Shown here: in pieces, positions 8,269 to 18,708 of the stretch
Numbering within the stretch: the first letter of the stretch is position 1
How the letters are laid out: every line of letters starts with the position of its first letter
NCBI RefSeq assembly: GCF_003989135.1
Contig: NZ_RYZZ01000003.1
Span: forward strand, 37,356-101,355
DNA from: Peribacillus cavernae
Lineage (GTDB): Bacteria > Bacillota > Bacilli > Bacillales > DSM-1321
Direction: 5' to 3'
DNA length: 64,000 nt
Program-made: the position numbers and the translations under genes
The notes under the pieces: model-generated
The model's database searches: none
What the model saw: only the letters and a program-made list of their open reading frames with translations
What the model was told of the DNA's origin: nothing

Positions 8269-9102
8269 ATGCAAAACAAAGCCTTCAAAACGACCATGGT
8301 CATCGTGGCAATTGCAGTGGCATTGGTTTTTTTAATTCCGCTTTTCTGGATGCTGGCAACTTCTTTTAAAAATGATTTTGAAGCTATCACAGCGGGTATT
8401 AAATGGCTGCCGGACACTCCAACACTTGAAAACTATTTATACAGTCTGGGAGGCACAGAATCGGATGTTCCTGTTCTTAAATGGATGTCCAACTCTCTGT
8501 TAGTAGGAATATCGGGAACACTGATTGTTTTGGTTGTTGACACCCTGGCAGCTTACGGCCTTGCCCGTTTGGATGTTCCATTTAAAAAGACATTGATCAG
8601 CATGTTTATTGGCTCTTTGATGATCCCGTGGGTCATTACGTTCCTTCCGTTATATATGGAATTCAATAAACTGGGACTGTTGGACACGTATGCAGTTTTA
8701 ATCCTGCCTTATTCGGCGAATGCCTTTGGTGTCTTTCTTCTGTATCAATTTTTTAGAGGATTTCCACAGTCGCTTGAAGAAGCCGCTTATCTTGACGGTG
8801 CTAATAAATGGCAAGTATTTACTCAGATCGTTCTGCCTTCAGCCCGTCCACTAATATGGACATTAGCGATTTTTACATTTATGTCGATTTATAATGACTT
8901 CCTGTGGCCGCTGGTTACAACAAGCTCGCCAGAAATGAGAACCATAACAACAGGAATTGCAATTATGCAGCAAGGTAGCTTCGTGTCCTCGCCGGGAAGG
9001 CTGATGGCGCTCACTTCTATTGCAACAATCCCTGCCGTTTTACTATTCATCATCGGCCAAAGAGCTCTCATTAAAGGCGTAACGCAATCAGGAATAAAAT
9101 AA
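8269..9102 (+). CDS. ABC sugar importer permease, MalG/GanQ type
   Basis: 277 residues and six predicted membrane segments. The EAA loop reads EEAAYLDGANKWQVF near residue 170. The ATG follows the preceding stop with no gap (TAGATG), so the two permeases are translationally coupled and made in equal amounts. Confidence 0.9.
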   Translation: MQNKAFKTTMVIVAIAVALVFLIPLFWMLATSFKNDFEAITAGIKWLPDTPTLENYLYSLGGTESDVPVLKWMSNSLLVGISGTLIVLVVDTLAAYGLARLDVPFKKTLISMFIGSLMIPWVITFLPLYMEFNKLGLLDTYAVLILPYSANAFGVFLLYQFFRGFPQSLEEAAYLDGANKWQVFTQIVLPSARPLIWTLAIFTFMSIYNDFLWPLVTTSSPEMRTITTGIAIMQQGSFVSSPGRLMALTSIATIPAVLLFIIGQRALIKGVTQSGIK

Positions 9103-9140
9103 TGTTTAGTTTATTGAATGTTAAGGAAGGATTGATAGAT

Positions 9141-10904
9141 ATGGCTTTACCGCGTAATGAATATCCAAGGCCCCAGTTTGTCCGGAAAGAGTGGGTAAAC
9201 TTAAACGGCGAGTGGGATTTTGCCTTTGATGATGCAAATCAGGGACTGAATAAAAAATGGTACAAGGAGTTTCCAAGCGAAAAAACGATACATGTTCCCT
9301 TCGCTTATCAAACAAAGTTAAGTGGTATTCATGATCCATCTTTTCATGATATCGTTTGGTATCGTCGTACGATTTCCATTTCCGAACACTGGCAGAAAAA
9401 AAGAATAGTCCTGCATTTTGGGGCGGTCGACTACCGGGCGTGGGTGTATATCAATGGTGAACTGGCAACCTTCCACGAGGGAGGCAATACCCCATTTTCC
9501 ACTGATATTACTCATCTATTGAACGAGGATATGACTGATAATGAATTGGTCTTGCGCGTAGAAGATCCTTCCGAAGATGTTACGATTCCAAGAGGGAAGC
9601 AATATTGGCACGAGCAATCCGAGTCCATTTTCTATACAAGAACAACTGGGATCTGGCAAACGGTGTGGATGGAACCGTTAGAAGATGCCCATTTTGGAAC
9701 GATTCGCTGGACCCCCCAGATAGATCGGGGAGACGTTGAGTTGGAATTTGATCTTGGGGAAACCTTTGATAAAGATCTTTCAGTAGAAGTGAAGATATCT
9801 TTCAATGGAAAGTCGATCGTTTCTGATAGGGCCGATGTCTTTGAAGCATACAACAAGCGTAGTTATAATCTGCGAAATCGCTTTACTGACCGCAGTAACA
9901 TCCATGGACCGGGCTGGTATTGGTCTCCTGAACACCCTAATCTGTTCGATGCAACGTTGACTGTTAGAAGCGGAGACAGAGTGCTCGATCAAGTGGAGAC
10001 TTATTTTGGGATGAGAAAGGTTTCGATAGAGAATGGCAAGTTTATGTTAAATAATATGCCATATTACCAGAAGCTCGTCCTTGACCAGGGATATTTTCCC
10101 GAGGGACTGCTTACTGCTCCATCTGATGAGGATTTGAAAAAGGATATTGAGCTAGCCAAAGAAATGGGCTTCAATGGAGCCCGAAAGCACCAAAAGGTAG
10201 AAGATCCCCGTTTCTTGTATTGGGCCGATAAGCTTGGATTTTTGGTGTGGGGAGAAATGGCGAATACATCCGAATATAGTGAAGATGCCGCTCGCAGGCT
10301 GGCAACGGAGTGGTTTGATGTTGTCAAACGAGATTACAGCCACCCTTCCATTATAGTCTGGCTCCCTCTTAATGAGAGCTGGGGAGTCTCCAGAGTAGCA
10401 TTTGACAAACAACAACAAGCCCATGCCACATCGATGTACTGGCAGACCAAATCAATTGATGTGACCCGGCCGGTTCTTTCCAATGACGGCTGGGAGCACA
10501 CGATCTCCGATATTTGCGGGATTCATAACTATCAAAGTGCACAAGAAATGGAAACAGCCTATCAAACTATTGAAAGCGCGATTTCAACGACCCCGGCCAA
10601 TCGCTTAATTTATGCTCAGGGCTTTTCATATCAGGGAGAGCCGATTCTTATTACCGAATACGGGGGAATAGCTTATAAGAAAGATGAAAACGAAGGTTGG
10701 GGCTATTCTGCCGTTCAATCTGCCGATGACTTAGTGGAAGAGTATCGAAAAGTGACTGAAGCTTTGATTTCTAGTCCGATTATTCAAGGCTTTTGCTATA
10801 CACAATTAACGGATGTAGAACAAGAGATTAATGGACTTCTAACATATGACCGCAAGCCGAAATGTGACCTAAATAAAATCAAAATGATAAATGATCAAAG
10901 GTAA
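9141..10904 (+). CDS. Glycoside hydrolase family 2 enzyme (probable beta-galactosidase)
   Basis: 587 residues, cytoplasmic (no signal peptide). The order is an N-terminal sugar-binding jelly roll, an immunoglobulin-like domain, then a TIM barrel. The acid/base is Glu412 in PLNESWG and the nucleophile is Glu506 in ITEYGG. It is much shorter than E. coli LacZ, lacking the C-terminal domains. GH2 also contains beta-glucuronidases and beta-mannosidases; beta-galactosidase is preferred because of the adjacent gal operon and shared operators. The ATG at 9141 (AAGGAAGG upstream) is favoured over the in-frame ATG at 9102, which abuts the permease stop. Confidence 0.85.
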   Translation: MALPRNEYPRPQFVRKEWVNLNGEWDFAFDDANQGLNKKWYKEFPSEKTIHVPFAYQTKLSGIHDPSFHDIVWYRRTISISEHWQKKRIVLHFGAVDYRAWVYINGELATFHEGGNTPFSTDITHLLNEDMTDNELVLRVEDPSEDVTIPRGKQYWHEQSESIFYTRTTGIWQTVWMEPLEDAHFGTIRWTPQIDRGDVELEFDLGETFDKDLSVEVKISFNGKSIVSDRADVFEAYNKRSYNLRNRFTDRSNIHGPGWYWSPEHPNLFDATLTVRSGDRVLDQVETYFGMRKVSIENGKFMLNNMPYYQKLVLDQGYFPEGLLTAPSDEDLKKDIELAKEMGFNGARKHQKVEDPRFLYWADKLGFLVWGEMANTSEYSEDAARRLATEWFDVVKRDYSHPSIIVWLPLNESWGVSRVAFDKQQQAHATSMYWQTKSIDVTRPVLSNDGWEHTISDICGIHNYQSAQEMETAYQTIESAISTTPANRLIYAQGFSYQGEPILITEYGGIAYKKDENEGWGYSAVQSADDLVEEYRKVTEALISSPIIQGFCYTQLTDVEQEINGLLTYDRKPKCDLNKIKMINDQR

Positions 10905-10915
10905 TCGATAGAAGG

Positions 10916-10957
10916 AAAAAAGCCCTCATACCCATACACTGGGATAAGGGCTTTTTT
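10916..10957 (+). terminator. Terminator of the importer/GH2 operon
   Basis: AAAAAAGCCCT ... AGGGCTTTTTT, with an inner CCCA/TGGG stem, directly after the GH2 stop. Confidence 0.9.
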
Positions 10958-11121
10958 CGTGTAGAGACGGGGTCTATGTTTATTTTTACATTATGACGCC
11001 TGTTAAAAGCATTTTGCTGGCTTATGGGAGTGACAGGCAGCTACTAATGCATGATAATTCAAAGGGTCGATTCTTTGAAAACCATATCTGTCAACGAACG
11101 TATAGTTCTCTATACATACAT

Positions 11122-11156
11122 AAAAAAACAGTGAAAAGTACTTTCCACCGTTTTTT
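11122..11156 (-). terminator. Terminator of the ROK regulator gene
   Basis: On the minus strand GTGGAAA-GTAC-TTTTCAC is followed by GTTTTTTT, located 13-47 bases after the ROK stop. Confidence 0.6.
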
Positions 11157-11168
11157 ACCGGGGAATTG

Positions 11169-12386
11169 TTATTTGTTTCCTCTGGTTGAGAACAACTCGA
11201 CAAGAATTAAGGCCACGGCTCCTACAGCGGTTGCATCGTCCCCGAATTTGGAAACCATGATTTCGGTTTCTTTGGAGAATTTTGTGAGTGCTCTTTGCTC
11301 AATGGTTTGTGTAATATGGTTAAGGATAAGTTCCTGTGCATTGGAAACACCGCCTCCAATGATGATTCGCTTTGGATTAATCGTATGAATAAGATTGGTA
11401 ATCCCAATCCCTAAATAGCGGCCTGCCTCTGCCAGGACTGACTGGCAAAGGGAATCGCCTTTTAAGGCTGCTTCATAGATTAATTCCCCGGTGATGTTGT
11501 CAAGGTTATTTCCCGCCATCGATGACAGAAGGCCTGATCGCCCTAAACGTATTTCTTTTTTTGCGTTTTCGACGATTGCTGGACCAGAGGCGAAAGTTTG
11601 CAGGCATCCATAGTTGCCGCATGTGCATTTGGGTCCATTAATATCAATGGTCATGTGGCCAATTTCCCCGCTTATAAAATGATGGCCATGAAGGATTTTT
11701 CCATCCATTACTATGCCCGCACCAATTCCGCGCCCAACATTAATGCAGACTAAACTATCTATGCCAGAGCCGTTTCCAAACCACATTTCTCCTAGACTCA
11801 TGGCCCGTGCATCGTTTTCTACTTTGACAATCATTTTAAACTCATTTTCTAATGCTTCTTTAATGGGTATGTTCTGTAGATTCAAGTTTGGAGCAAAAAC
11901 CGACATTCCCTTTTCTACATCGACAATTCCATGCATTCCGACTCCAATGCCGATAACTTCCTCTACATCTGTACTTTCCTTAATTGAATGGATTGCATCT
12001 ATCATTAACGAAAGAAGGCTTTCTTTTGTAGTGTCTTCAGGCATAGGGAAGATTTCTTTTTTTAGAATTTGGCCATGGATATTTGTCAGGATGATTTTTA
12101 AATCATGTGAGCCGATGTCAAGGCCAATTACATGAATCATCTTGCTGTTTAATGTAAGCATTGTAGGTTTTCGGCCGCCCCGGGATTCTCCTAAATCACG
12201 TTCAATGACGATCTCGGCTTTCAACAGTTCCTTTACTAGATTACTTACCGTAGGCGGGGTAAGCTTGGTCAGTTTAGCAATTTCAGCCCTTGATATGGAG
12301 CCCTTTTCTCGGATAATATTTAAAATAACCGATCTATTTAGTGATTTCATTAACTGGAAGCTTCCAGTCAGCATTTTTTTGCTCAT
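11169..12386 (-). CDS. ROK-family transcriptional repressor (XylR type)
   Basis: 405 residues. An N-terminal winged helix-turn-helix (about 15-75, GSISRAEIAKLTKLTPPTVS) is followed by a ROK sugar-kinase-like domain with the DIGSH phosphate loop near residue 95 and the zinc motif CTCGNYGC near 255. It converges on the GH2 gene, and AT-rich palindromes at its own start, the importer promoter and galT suggest one regulator for all three units, probably released by galactose or a galactoside. The regulon is inferred, not shown. The start has GGAGGAAA upstream. Confidence 0.9.
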   Translation of the reverse strand: MSKKMLTGSFQLMKSLNRSVILNIIREKGSISRAEIAKLTKLTPPTVSNLVKELLKAEIVIERDLGESRGGRKPTMLTLNSKMIHVIGLDIGSHDLKIILTNIHGQILKKEIFPMPEDTTKESLLSLMIDAIHSIKESTDVEEVIGIGVGMHGIVDVEKGMSVFAPNLNLQNIPIKEALENEFKMIVKVENDARAMSLGEMWFGNGSGIDSLVCINVGRGIGAGIVMDGKILHGHHFISGEIGHMTIDINGPKCTCGNYGCLQTFASGPAIVENAKKEIRLGRSGLLSSMAGNNLDNITGELIYEAALKGDSLCQSVLAEAGRYLGIGITNLIHTINPKRIIIGGGVSNAQELILNHITQTIEQRALTKFSKETEIMVSKFGDDATAVGAVALILVELFSTRGNK

Positions 12387-12422
12387 ATGTTCGTTTCCTC
12401 CGACACTCCCGGATTAAGTTAC

Positions 12423-12441
12423 TAAATTAAATTTAATTATA
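12423..12441 (-). promoter_or_regulatory. ROK gene promoter -10 and candidate autoregulatory operator
   Basis: On the minus strand a perfect TATAAT (12441-12436) runs into TTAAATTTAA and flanking AT-rich half-sites resembling the operators at 535-557 and 5958-5980. No convincing -35 is seen. Symmetry is looser than at the other two sites. The rest of the 12387-12708 gap holds the amidase terminator and nothing else I recognise. Confidence 0.4.
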
Positions 12442-12647
12442 AACTATTTTCTTGAGGAACAAAACCATATCCCTGGAAAAATGCGTAAATCTAAAAGAGG
12501 GAAACAAGGCAAAAAGTTGTCAAAACTATAGGAACTGGTCGATAACATTTATCCAAAGCCCTGTCTTTCAACGAACCTATCTTTATCTCAGTAAGAGTCT
12601 GGAGCGGATACGCGAGAAAGGTGCGGTTATCGAAACGGTATATAAAT

Positions 12648-12700
12648 AAAAAAGAAATCTTTCATCCTCCTGGAATCCCCTGAGGTGAAGACTTCTTTTC
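12648..12700 (-). terminator. Terminator of the SH3b amidase gene
   Basis: Long imperfect stem (AAAGAAGTCTTCACCTC / GAGGATGAAAGATTTCTTT on the minus strand) ending in a T-run, nine bases after the amidase stop. The A-rich other side may let it act in both directions. Confidence 0.75.
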
Positions 12701-12708
12701 TACTTCTA

Positions 12709-14007
12709 TTAATTAAAATACTTATTCAACCCATTGAAAATTCCTCTTGCCGCTTTTTGCTGATAAGCTGTAGTGGCAATAACTTTTTCTTCATTAGGGT
12801 TTGAAATAAAGCCAAGCTCCACAAGAACGGAAGGCATTTTGTTGTATTTTACGACGTAAAATCCTGCTGTTTTAACTCCCCGGTCCCTCATTCCGGTTTG
12901 CTTAACTACTTCAGTCTGGATACATTTTGCAAGTTCTGTTTCGTTTCCGTATTTTGTATCGTAGTAAGTTTCAACACCAGTTGCGTTTCCACCGGAATTG
13001 TAATGAATACTAATAAACACGTCTGCCTTATATTTATGGCTGATTTCTATACGATCATCAAGGTCTAATTTTCTGCCTTCATTAGAGACACGGGTCATAA
13101 CTACTCTTGCACCCGCGCTTCCTAATAAGGTCTTTAGTTCATTGGCAGTTGCCAAATTGATAGCTTTTTCTGTTGTTTTATATTTTCCCACGGCACCAGC
13201 ATCAGAGCCGCCGTGGCCGGGATCAATTACAATCACTTTGTCTTTTACGCCGTTTGGCAATTCAGTTTCAACAGGTTTAGCCGGAACTTTCGAAGTAAGA
13301 TAGCTCAGGGAAGCCCAGCCTGTTTTTCCTGAAGCAGTCTTTACCTTGCCCCAAGTCCCTTTCTTTTCGAATAAAGAGACAGCTCCGCTTTTCTTCACGG
13401 ACGTAATTGAACTTGAGCTAGTCGATGGTTCTTTGCGAATATACAAGGAACTCGCAGTCACATAATACGTAACGGTTGTTGTAAGAGCAGGTTTGGCAGG
13501 TGCTGCCGTTTCAGCTGTAGCTTTTTTGTTTGCTATGTATTTATTCGACACCCATCCCGTTTTCTTTTTGGACGGTACATACACTTTATACCAGCTGCTC
13601 ACTGTGGATTGGATGGTCACCAATGTCCCTCTAGACAACAGTGCGAGGGATTTGGCGCTGGTAGAAGCTGACTGTCGCAAGTTTAAGTTGCTGCCTGTAA
13701 CATACCCGCTTTTTGCCGCTGTTTGCAGCGTAATCAGCGTTATATATTTCGATGACACCCACCCGGATTTCTTTCCGAAAGGTACTTTCGTCCATCCTCC
13801 TTGCTGCTGGATGATTGTCACAACCTGGCCTTTCTTGAGATTCCCAATGGCCTTCGACGATGTCGCCGGCTTCTCACGAATGTTGAGAGAGGTTGCATTT
13901 ACTTTTGCATGCGTAGCTGCCAAAACTTGATCAGCAGGTGCAAAGAAAGTAAATAGGAAGATTACTAGCCATGCAGCCGCCAATAGAGTTCCAATTCTTC
14001 TTGTCAT
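12709..14007 (-). CDS. Secreted N-acetylmuramoyl-L-alanine amidase with three SH3b domains
   Basis: Cleaves the bond between muramic acid and the peptide stem of peptidoglycan. 432 residues: a signal peptide (about 1-31, ending VLAA), three bacterial SH3 cell-wall-binding repeats (about 35-95, 105-170, 185-250; recurring GxVxLNIRxxPSTSSxxI pattern) and a C-terminal zinc Amidase_3 domain. The latter shows DPGHGGSDAGAVG, SIHYNSGG and VELGFISNPNEE. The start at 14007 is chosen over an in-frame ATG 132 bases upstream because it begins the signal peptide and has AAAGGCGG eight bases before it. Confidence 0.9.
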   Translation of the reverse strand: MTRRIGTLLAAAWLVIFLFTFFAPADQVLAATHAKVNATSLNIREKPATSSKAIGNLKKGQVVTIIQQQGGWTKVPFGKKSGWVSSKYITLITLQTAAKSGYVTGSNLNLRQSASTSAKSLALLSRGTLVTIQSTVSSWYKVYVPSKKKTGWVSNKYIANKKATAETAAPAKPALTTTVTYYVTASSLYIRKEPSTSSSSITSVKKSGAVSLFEKKGTWGKVKTASGKTGWASLSYLTSKVPAKPVETELPNGVKDKVIVIDPGHGGSDAGAVGKYKTTEKAINLATANELKTLLGSAGARVVMTRVSNEGRKLDLDDRIEISHKYKADVFISIHYNSGGNATGVETYYDTKYGNETELAKCIQTEVVKQTGMRDRGVKTAGFYVVKYNKMPSVLVELGFISNPNEEKVIATTAYQQKAARGIFNGLNKYFN

Positions 14008-14416
14008 GCTGTGCCGCCTTTCCTTTGAATTTTTCCTCAATTCCCAAGTGCCAACATCAATCGCCTTACCCATAACCCGAAAATTGACACGGTAACCAAA
14101 GAGTCCGGATAAATCTAGAAAATAAGCCATTTTTCGCAATGGAAATTTCTATAACTTATCAATATCTTTAGTCTTGCTTTTTTTACAACTTTATCCTTAA
14201 GTCATATGAAATATCGGCAAATCTGTGAAATAGTTTAAGGGTTTCATAGAAATTTAGGGATACTTTACTATGTGTGTAAAACCATATTTTTTGACGAAAA
14301 TTGTCTGGGTTCTTTTCTGTGCTGTAAGGTTTTTGTCAAAAAAGGAATTTTTTCTTACATATGGGGAAAAGTATTAAGTGTATTTCCATAGCGATAAAAG
14401 ACGAGGAGGAAACAAA

Positions 14417-16024
14417 GTGGAAAAAGACCATTCAGCCAGCAATCAAAAAAAATCTGAATTTGAGTCTGATGAAACACTGACAAATCGACAGGGCCATCCC
14501 GTCACAAATAACCAGAATATGAGAACGGTAGGCAACAGAGGACCCGCAACCCTTGAGAATTATGATTTTATCGAGAAAATCAGCCATTTCGACCGGGAAA
14601 GAATTCCTGAGCGTGTCGTTCACGGCAGAGGGGCAGGGGCACATGGGTATTTTGAAGCTTATGGCAAAGTAGGTGAAGAGCACCCTTCGAAATATACCCG
14701 GGCTAAGCTTTTTCAGGAGGAAGGTAAGCAAACGCCATTATTCGTCCGTTTTTCAACGGTCATTCATGGAACCCATTCACCGGAGACATTGCGTGACCCA
14801 CGCGGCTTTGCTGTGAAATTTTATACAGAAGACGGGAATTGGGATCTGGTAGGAAACAATCTGAAAATTTTCTTTATTCGTGATGCGATTAAGTTTCCAG
14901 ACTTCATTCATGCCTTTAAGCCGGATCCTGTGACAAACCTCCAGGATGGTGAAAGGCAATTTGATTTTATCTCCAATTACCCTGAAGCGATGCATATGAT
15001 CACCTTCCTGTTCTCGCCGTGGGGCATCCCAGCCAATTACCGGCAAATGCAAGGATCGGGAGTAAATACGTACCGGTGGGTCAATGAAGAAGGAAAAGCG
15101 GTTCTTGTAAAATATCACTGGGAGCCGAAGCAAGGCATTAAAAACTTGACCCAGAAGGAAGCTGCAGAAATCCAGGCGAAAAACTTCAACCATGCAACCC
15201 AGGATTTATATGAAGCGATTGAAAAAGGAGATTACCCGGAATGGGAGCTGTTCGTACAAATTATGAGTGACGAAGAGCATCCGGAATTAGACTTTGACCC
15301 GCTTGATGATACCAAGCTATGGCCGGAGAATCAGTTTCCGTGGCTTCCTGTCGGGAAAATGGTGCTCAATAGAAACCCGAAAGATTATTTCAGCGAAGTA
15401 GAGCAAGTAGCTTTCGGTACGGGAGTACTTGTAGATGGAATGGATTTTTCGGATGACAAGATGCTCCAGGGCAGGACATTTTCTTATTCCGATACCCAGC
15501 GTTACAGAGTTGGTCCTAATTACTTGCAGCTGCCGATCAACTCGCCGAAGAAGCGTGTGGCAACGAATCAGCGCGGCGGCCAGATGCAATATAAAGTGGA
15601 TATTGGAGAAAACCAGAATCCGCATATCAACTATGAGCCTTCTACCATTGGCGGCTTGAAGGAAGCAGAACAGGGAGGCAAGGAGCACACGCCTCATGTA
15701 GAAGGAAGCATTGTCCGCGAGAGTATTGACCGCCAAAACAACTTCAAACAGGCCGGGGACACTTACAATCATTTTGAAGGTTGGGAAAAGGATGAATTGA
15801 TAGTAAACCTCGTGAATACACTGGCTCCATGTGACGAGAGAATACAAACAAAGATGGTGGAAATGTTTAAACAATGCGATCCCGACTACGGAAGAAGAGT
15901 GGAAGAAGGATTGAAACATGCTGATTCATCGAATACTTCCAGCCGGGAACCTATGGGTGCAGAAGGAGCAGAAGACGCACCGAGGAAAGCAGAGGAAAAA
16001 GGCCATTCCCAGGATCCTTATTAA
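14417..16024 (+). CDS. katX: Catalase, KatX type (spore/general-stress heme catalase)
   Basis: Converts hydrogen peroxide to water and oxygen. 535 residues, monofunctional heme catalase. The distal motif [20 protein letters not shown] near residue 60 carries the catalytic His. The proximal heme segment reads [17 protein letters not shown] near 355, with the Tyr ligand. The central [16 protein letters not shown] segment and length fit KatX of Bacillus better than KatA. GTG at 14417 is chosen because GAGGAGG lies eight bases upstream; another in-frame GTG is 39 bases earlier. The 410-base gap shared with the divergent amidase gene shows no promoter I can assign with confidence. Confidence 0.85.
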   Translation: MEKDHSASNQKKSEFESDETLTNRQGHPVTNNQNMRTVGNRGPATLENYDFIEKISHFDRERIPERVVHGRGAGAHGYFEAYGKVGEEHPSKYTRAKLFQEEGKQTPLFVRFSTVIHGTHSPETLRDPRGFAVKFYTEDGNWDLVGNNLKIFFIRDAIKFPDFIHAFKPDPVTNLQDGERQFDFISNYPEAMHMITFLFSPWGIPANYRQMQGSGVNTYRWVNEEGKAVLVKYHWEPKQGIKNLTQKEAAEIQAKNFNHATQDLYEAIEKGDYPEWELFVQIMSDEEHPELDFDPLDDTKLWPENQFPWLPVGKMVLNRNPKDYFSEVEQVAFGTGVLVDGMDFSDDKMLQGRTFSYSDTQRYRVGPNYLQLPINSPKKRVATNQRGGQMQYKVDIGENQNPHINYEPSTIGGLKEAEQGGKEHTPHVEGSIVRESIDRQNNFKQAGDTYNHFEGWEKDELIVNLVNTLAPCDERIQTKMVEMFKQCDPDYGRRVEEGLKHADSSNTSSREPMGAEGAEDAPRKAEEKGHSQDPY

Positions 16025-16047
16025 TATTTTATAAGTTGAATATTATG

Positions 16048-16086
16048 AAAAAGCCCCTGGTAACTTGCTTATGTGCCAGGGGTTTT
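16048..16086 (+). terminator. Terminator of katX
   Basis: AAAAAGCCCCTGG and CCAGGGGTTTT flank a 15-base loop 24 bases after the katX stop. Confidence 0.85.
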
Positions 16087-16100
16087 AGTTTTCAAATAGG

Positions 16101-16129
16101 TTGTTACTGTTCAGGAAGTTAACTATTAT
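16101..16129 (+). promoter_or_regulatory. Candidate promoter of csbA
   Basis: TTGTTA, 17-base spacer, TATTAT. B. subtilis csbA is sigma-B controlled, but I could not find a clear GTTTAA/GGGTAT pair here. Confidence 0.35.
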
Positions 16130-16244
16130 ATATGCTCTTCAGCTTATTAATGGCAAAATTAGCAATAATCATTTAAACTAAAGATACCTGCCCTTAAATA
16201 ATGAATTCGCGGCATTTATAGGCTCTCTGAAAGGGGAAGGGAAA

Positions 16245-16475
16245 ATGATTAAATTATTGTCCGCACTTATACTTCCGGCTTTGCTCGTTATGCTGTTTGC
16301 AAGAGTGACCTATAACCGCGTTGTCGGTCTTGTCTTAACTGTTGCTTTGATTGCAGCTTCTGCTTATAAGGGCTATACCCACACTTGGTGGCTTATTATC
16401 ATAGATGCATTTTCATTAACGGTTGGCTTTTGGTTATCTGCAAAATTGAGTAAAAATGCGTCCCGAAGCGCCTAA
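16245..16475 (+). CDS. csbA: Small membrane protein CsbA
   Basis: 76 residues with three predicted hydrophobic segments and a short basic end. Length, topology and position directly upstream of uvrB match CsbA of B. subtilis, a general-stress membrane protein of unknown function. Preceded by AAAGGGGAAGGG. A terminator overlaps its stop codon, so it is not cotranscribed efficiently with uvrB. Confidence 0.85.
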   Translation: MIKLLSALILPALLVMLFARVTYNRVVGLVLTVALIAASAYKGYTHTWWLIIIDAFSLTVGFWLSAKLSKNASRSA

Positions 16476-16490
16476 AGAGGTGCTTTTTTT
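16466..16490 (+). terminator. Terminator of csbA overlapping its stop codon
   Basis: AAGCGCCT-AAAG-AGGTGCTT plus a run of seven Ts. Confidence 0.85.
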
Positions 16491-16533
16491 AATGCCTGTT
16501 GATGCAAAAAGATATCAATGCTGATAAATTTCG

Positions 16534-16547
16534 CGAATAAACGTTCG
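16534..16547. promoter_or_regulatory. SOS box (LexA/DinR operator) of uvrBA
   Basis: CGAATAAACGTTCG differs at one position from the Bacillus consensus CGAAC-RNRY-GTTCG. It lies 175 bases before uvrB, so the excision-repair operon should be induced by DNA damage. Confidence 0.8.
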
Positions 16548-16721
16548 CTTATTATTGGCTTGTTCTGATTGCTTTGTGATAGAATGTGTATAGACCATTC
16601 AGAGAAATGGCTATAAAGATAAATAGACAACTAAGGGAAGGTCCAGGGCCTTCTTATTAATTTTATTAATAGATATTACATGGTATCCATGATTTAGTAA
16701 AGATGATCGGAGGACTGCTTC

Positions 16722-18701
16722 GTGAAGGATGTATTTGAGTTAGTTTCTAAATATTCTCCCCAGGGCGATCAACCGGAAGCGATCCGGCAGATTATCAGCG
16801 GCATAAATAAAGGAAAGAAACATCAAACACTGCTTGGTGCAACGGGTACCGGAAAGACGTTCACCGTCTCGAATGTGATAAAGGAAGTGAACAAGCCAAC
16901 GCTTGTGATTGCCCATAACAAAACACTGGCCGGCCAGCTTTACAGCGAGTTTAAAGAGTTCTTTCCAAATAATGCGGTAGAGTATTTTGTCAGCTACTAT
17001 GATTACTATCAGCCGGAAGCGTATGTGCCGTCTACAGATACATTCATCGAAAAAGACGCGAGCATTAACGATGAAATCGATAAACTGCGCCACTCGGCCA
17101 CTTCTTCTTTATTCGAGCGTAAAGATGTCATCATCATTGCCAGTGTATCCTGTATCTATGGCCTCGGTTCTCCGGAAGAGTACCGGGAGATGGTTGTTTC
17201 GCTTCGCACTGGCATGGAAATTGGGAGGAATGCCCTGCTTCACCGCCTGGTTGATATTCAATATGAAAGAAATGATATTGACTTTCAGCGCGGGGCCTTT
17301 CGTGTACGGGGTGATGTGGTGGAAATCTTTCCGGCTTCTCGGGATGAACATTGTGTACGGGTCGAATTTTTCGGTGATGAAATTGACCGTATCCGTGAGG
17401 TTGATGCACTGACTGGAGAAATTACCGCAGAGCGGGATCATATTGCGATTTTCCCGGCATCCCACTTCGTTACCAGGGAAGAAAAAATGAGAATCGCGAT
17501 AGAAAATATTGAAAAAGAGTTGGAAGAACGCTTGCAGGAACTGCGGGAGGACGAAAAGCTCCTGGAAGCCCAGCGCCTTGAACAAAGAGGAAGATATGAT
17601 CTTGAAATGATGCGCGAGATGGGTTTTTGTTCAGGAATCGAAAACTATTCCCGCCATCTTACCTTGAGGCCTCCTGGTTCCACTCCCTATACATTAATCG
17701 ACTATTTTCCAGAAGACTTCCTTCTCATCGTTGACGAATCCCATGTTACGCTTCCGCAAATCCGCGGGATGTTCAATGGGGACAAGGCTCGCAAGCAGGT
17801 GCTCGTAGACCATGGATTCCGTTTGCCTTCTGCGATGGATAACCGGCCGCTCCGGTTTGAAGAATTTGAAAAAAAGGTCGGCCAGGCTGTATTTGTTTCC
17901 GCTACTCCAGGCCCATATGAACTTGAGCATACTCCGGAGATGGTCGAGCAGATTATCAGGCCTACCGGGCTTTTGGATCCCAACATTGACGTTCGTCCGA
18001 TTGAAGGGCAGATTGATGATTTAATAGGTGAAATCCATGAACGTACAAAAAAGAATGAACGCGTCCTTGTCACTACGCTGACTAAAAAAATGTCTGAGGA
18101 CTTGACTGATTATTTAAAAGAAATCGGCATAAAGGTTCAATACCTGCATTCTGAGGTAAAAACATTAGAACGGATTGAAATCATCCGCGAGCTTAGGTTG
18201 GGAAAATATGATGTTCTGGTTGGGATTAACCTGCTCAGGGAAGGCATAGACATCCCTGAAGTTTCTCTGGTTGCCATCCTGGATGCAGATAAAGAAGGCT
18301 TCCTTCGTTCTGAGCGTTCGTTGATTCAGATAACTGGACGGGCCGCACGTAACGCGAATGGCCACGTCATTATGTATGCTGACCGGATGACGAACTCGAT
18401 GGAAGTGGCGATAAATGAAACAAATCGGCGCCGTGAAATCCAGGAACAGTACAATGAGAAACATGGAGTTACCCCTCAAACGATACAAAAGGATATCCGT
18501 GATGCAATCAAGGCTACCTATGCCGCTGAAGAACAGGAACAATATACTCCTGCTCCGAATTTTGCTGAAATGACGAAGAAAGAGCGCGAGCAGATGATTG
18601 CCGATATGGAAAAAGAAATGAAAGAAGCGGCGAAAGCATTAAATTTCGAGCGTGCTGCAGAGCTGCGTGATATGCTGCTTGAGTTAAAAGCGGAAGGATG
18701 A
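16722..18701 (+). CDS. uvrB: Excinuclease ABC subunit B
   Basis: Damage-verification helicase of nucleotide excision repair. 659 residues, the normal length. Walker A GATGTGKT near residue 40, the beta-hairpin region near 90-115 ([12 protein letters not shown]), DEXx-type DESH near 337, helicase motif VI (QITGRAARN) near 540 and a C-terminal UVR coiled-coil motif that binds UvrC. GTG start with GGAGG upstream. uvrA follows after seven bases. Confidence 0.98.
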   Translation: MKDVFELVSKYSPQGDQPEAIRQIISGINKGKKHQTLLGATGTGKTFTVSNVIKEVNKPTLVIAHNKTLAGQLYSEFKEFFPNNAVEYFVSYYDYYQPEAYVPSTDTFIEKDASINDEIDKLRHSATSSLFERKDVIIIASVSCIYGLGSPEEYREMVVSLRTGMEIGRNALLHRLVDIQYERNDIDFQRGAFRVRGDVVEIFPASRDEHCVRVEFFGDEIDRIREVDALTGEITAERDHIAIFPASHFVTREEKMRIAIENIEKELEERLQELREDEKLLEAQRLEQRGRYDLEMMREMGFCSGIENYSRHLTLRPPGSTPYTLIDYFPEDFLLIVDESHVTLPQIRGMFNGDKARKQVLVDHGFRLPSAMDNRPLRFEEFEKKVGQAVFVSATPGPYELEHTPEMVEQIIRPTGLLDPNIDVRPIEGQIDDLIGEIHERTKKNERVLVTTLTKKMSEDLTDYLKEIGIKVQYLHSEVKTLERIEIIRELRLGKYDVLVGINLLREGIDIPEVSLVAILDADKEGFLRSERSLIQITGRAARNANGHVIMYADRMTNSMEVAINETNRRREIQEQYNEKHGVTPQTIQKDIRDAIKATYAAEEQEQYTPAPNFAEMTKKEREQMIADMEKEMKEAAKALNFERAAELRDMLLELKAEG

Positions 18702-18708
18702 CGAAAAC

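Noticed and set aside
12452..12649. 65-codon frame between the ROK gene and the amidase terminator
   Set aside because: TTG start without a Shine-Dalgarno, basic low-complexity product, overlaps the ROK promoter region.
14341..14400. Sigma-B or sigma-F promoter of katX
   Set aside because: GGGGAAAAG near 14362 resembles a sigma-B/F -10 but no matching -35 at the right spacing could be found, so it was not listed as a feature.
15317..15919. 200-codon minus-strand frame inside katX
   Set aside because: Antisense shadow of a strongly conserved catalase gene; no domain or ribosome-binding site. The same applies to the other long antisense frames over galE, lgt, uvrB and eno.
16655..16680. AT-rich stretch upstream of uvrB resembling the gal operators (TTATTAATTTTATTAATA)
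   Set aside because: The symmetry and centre do not match the galT and importer sites; uvrBA is explained by its SOS box, and AT-rich similarity is expected by chance.
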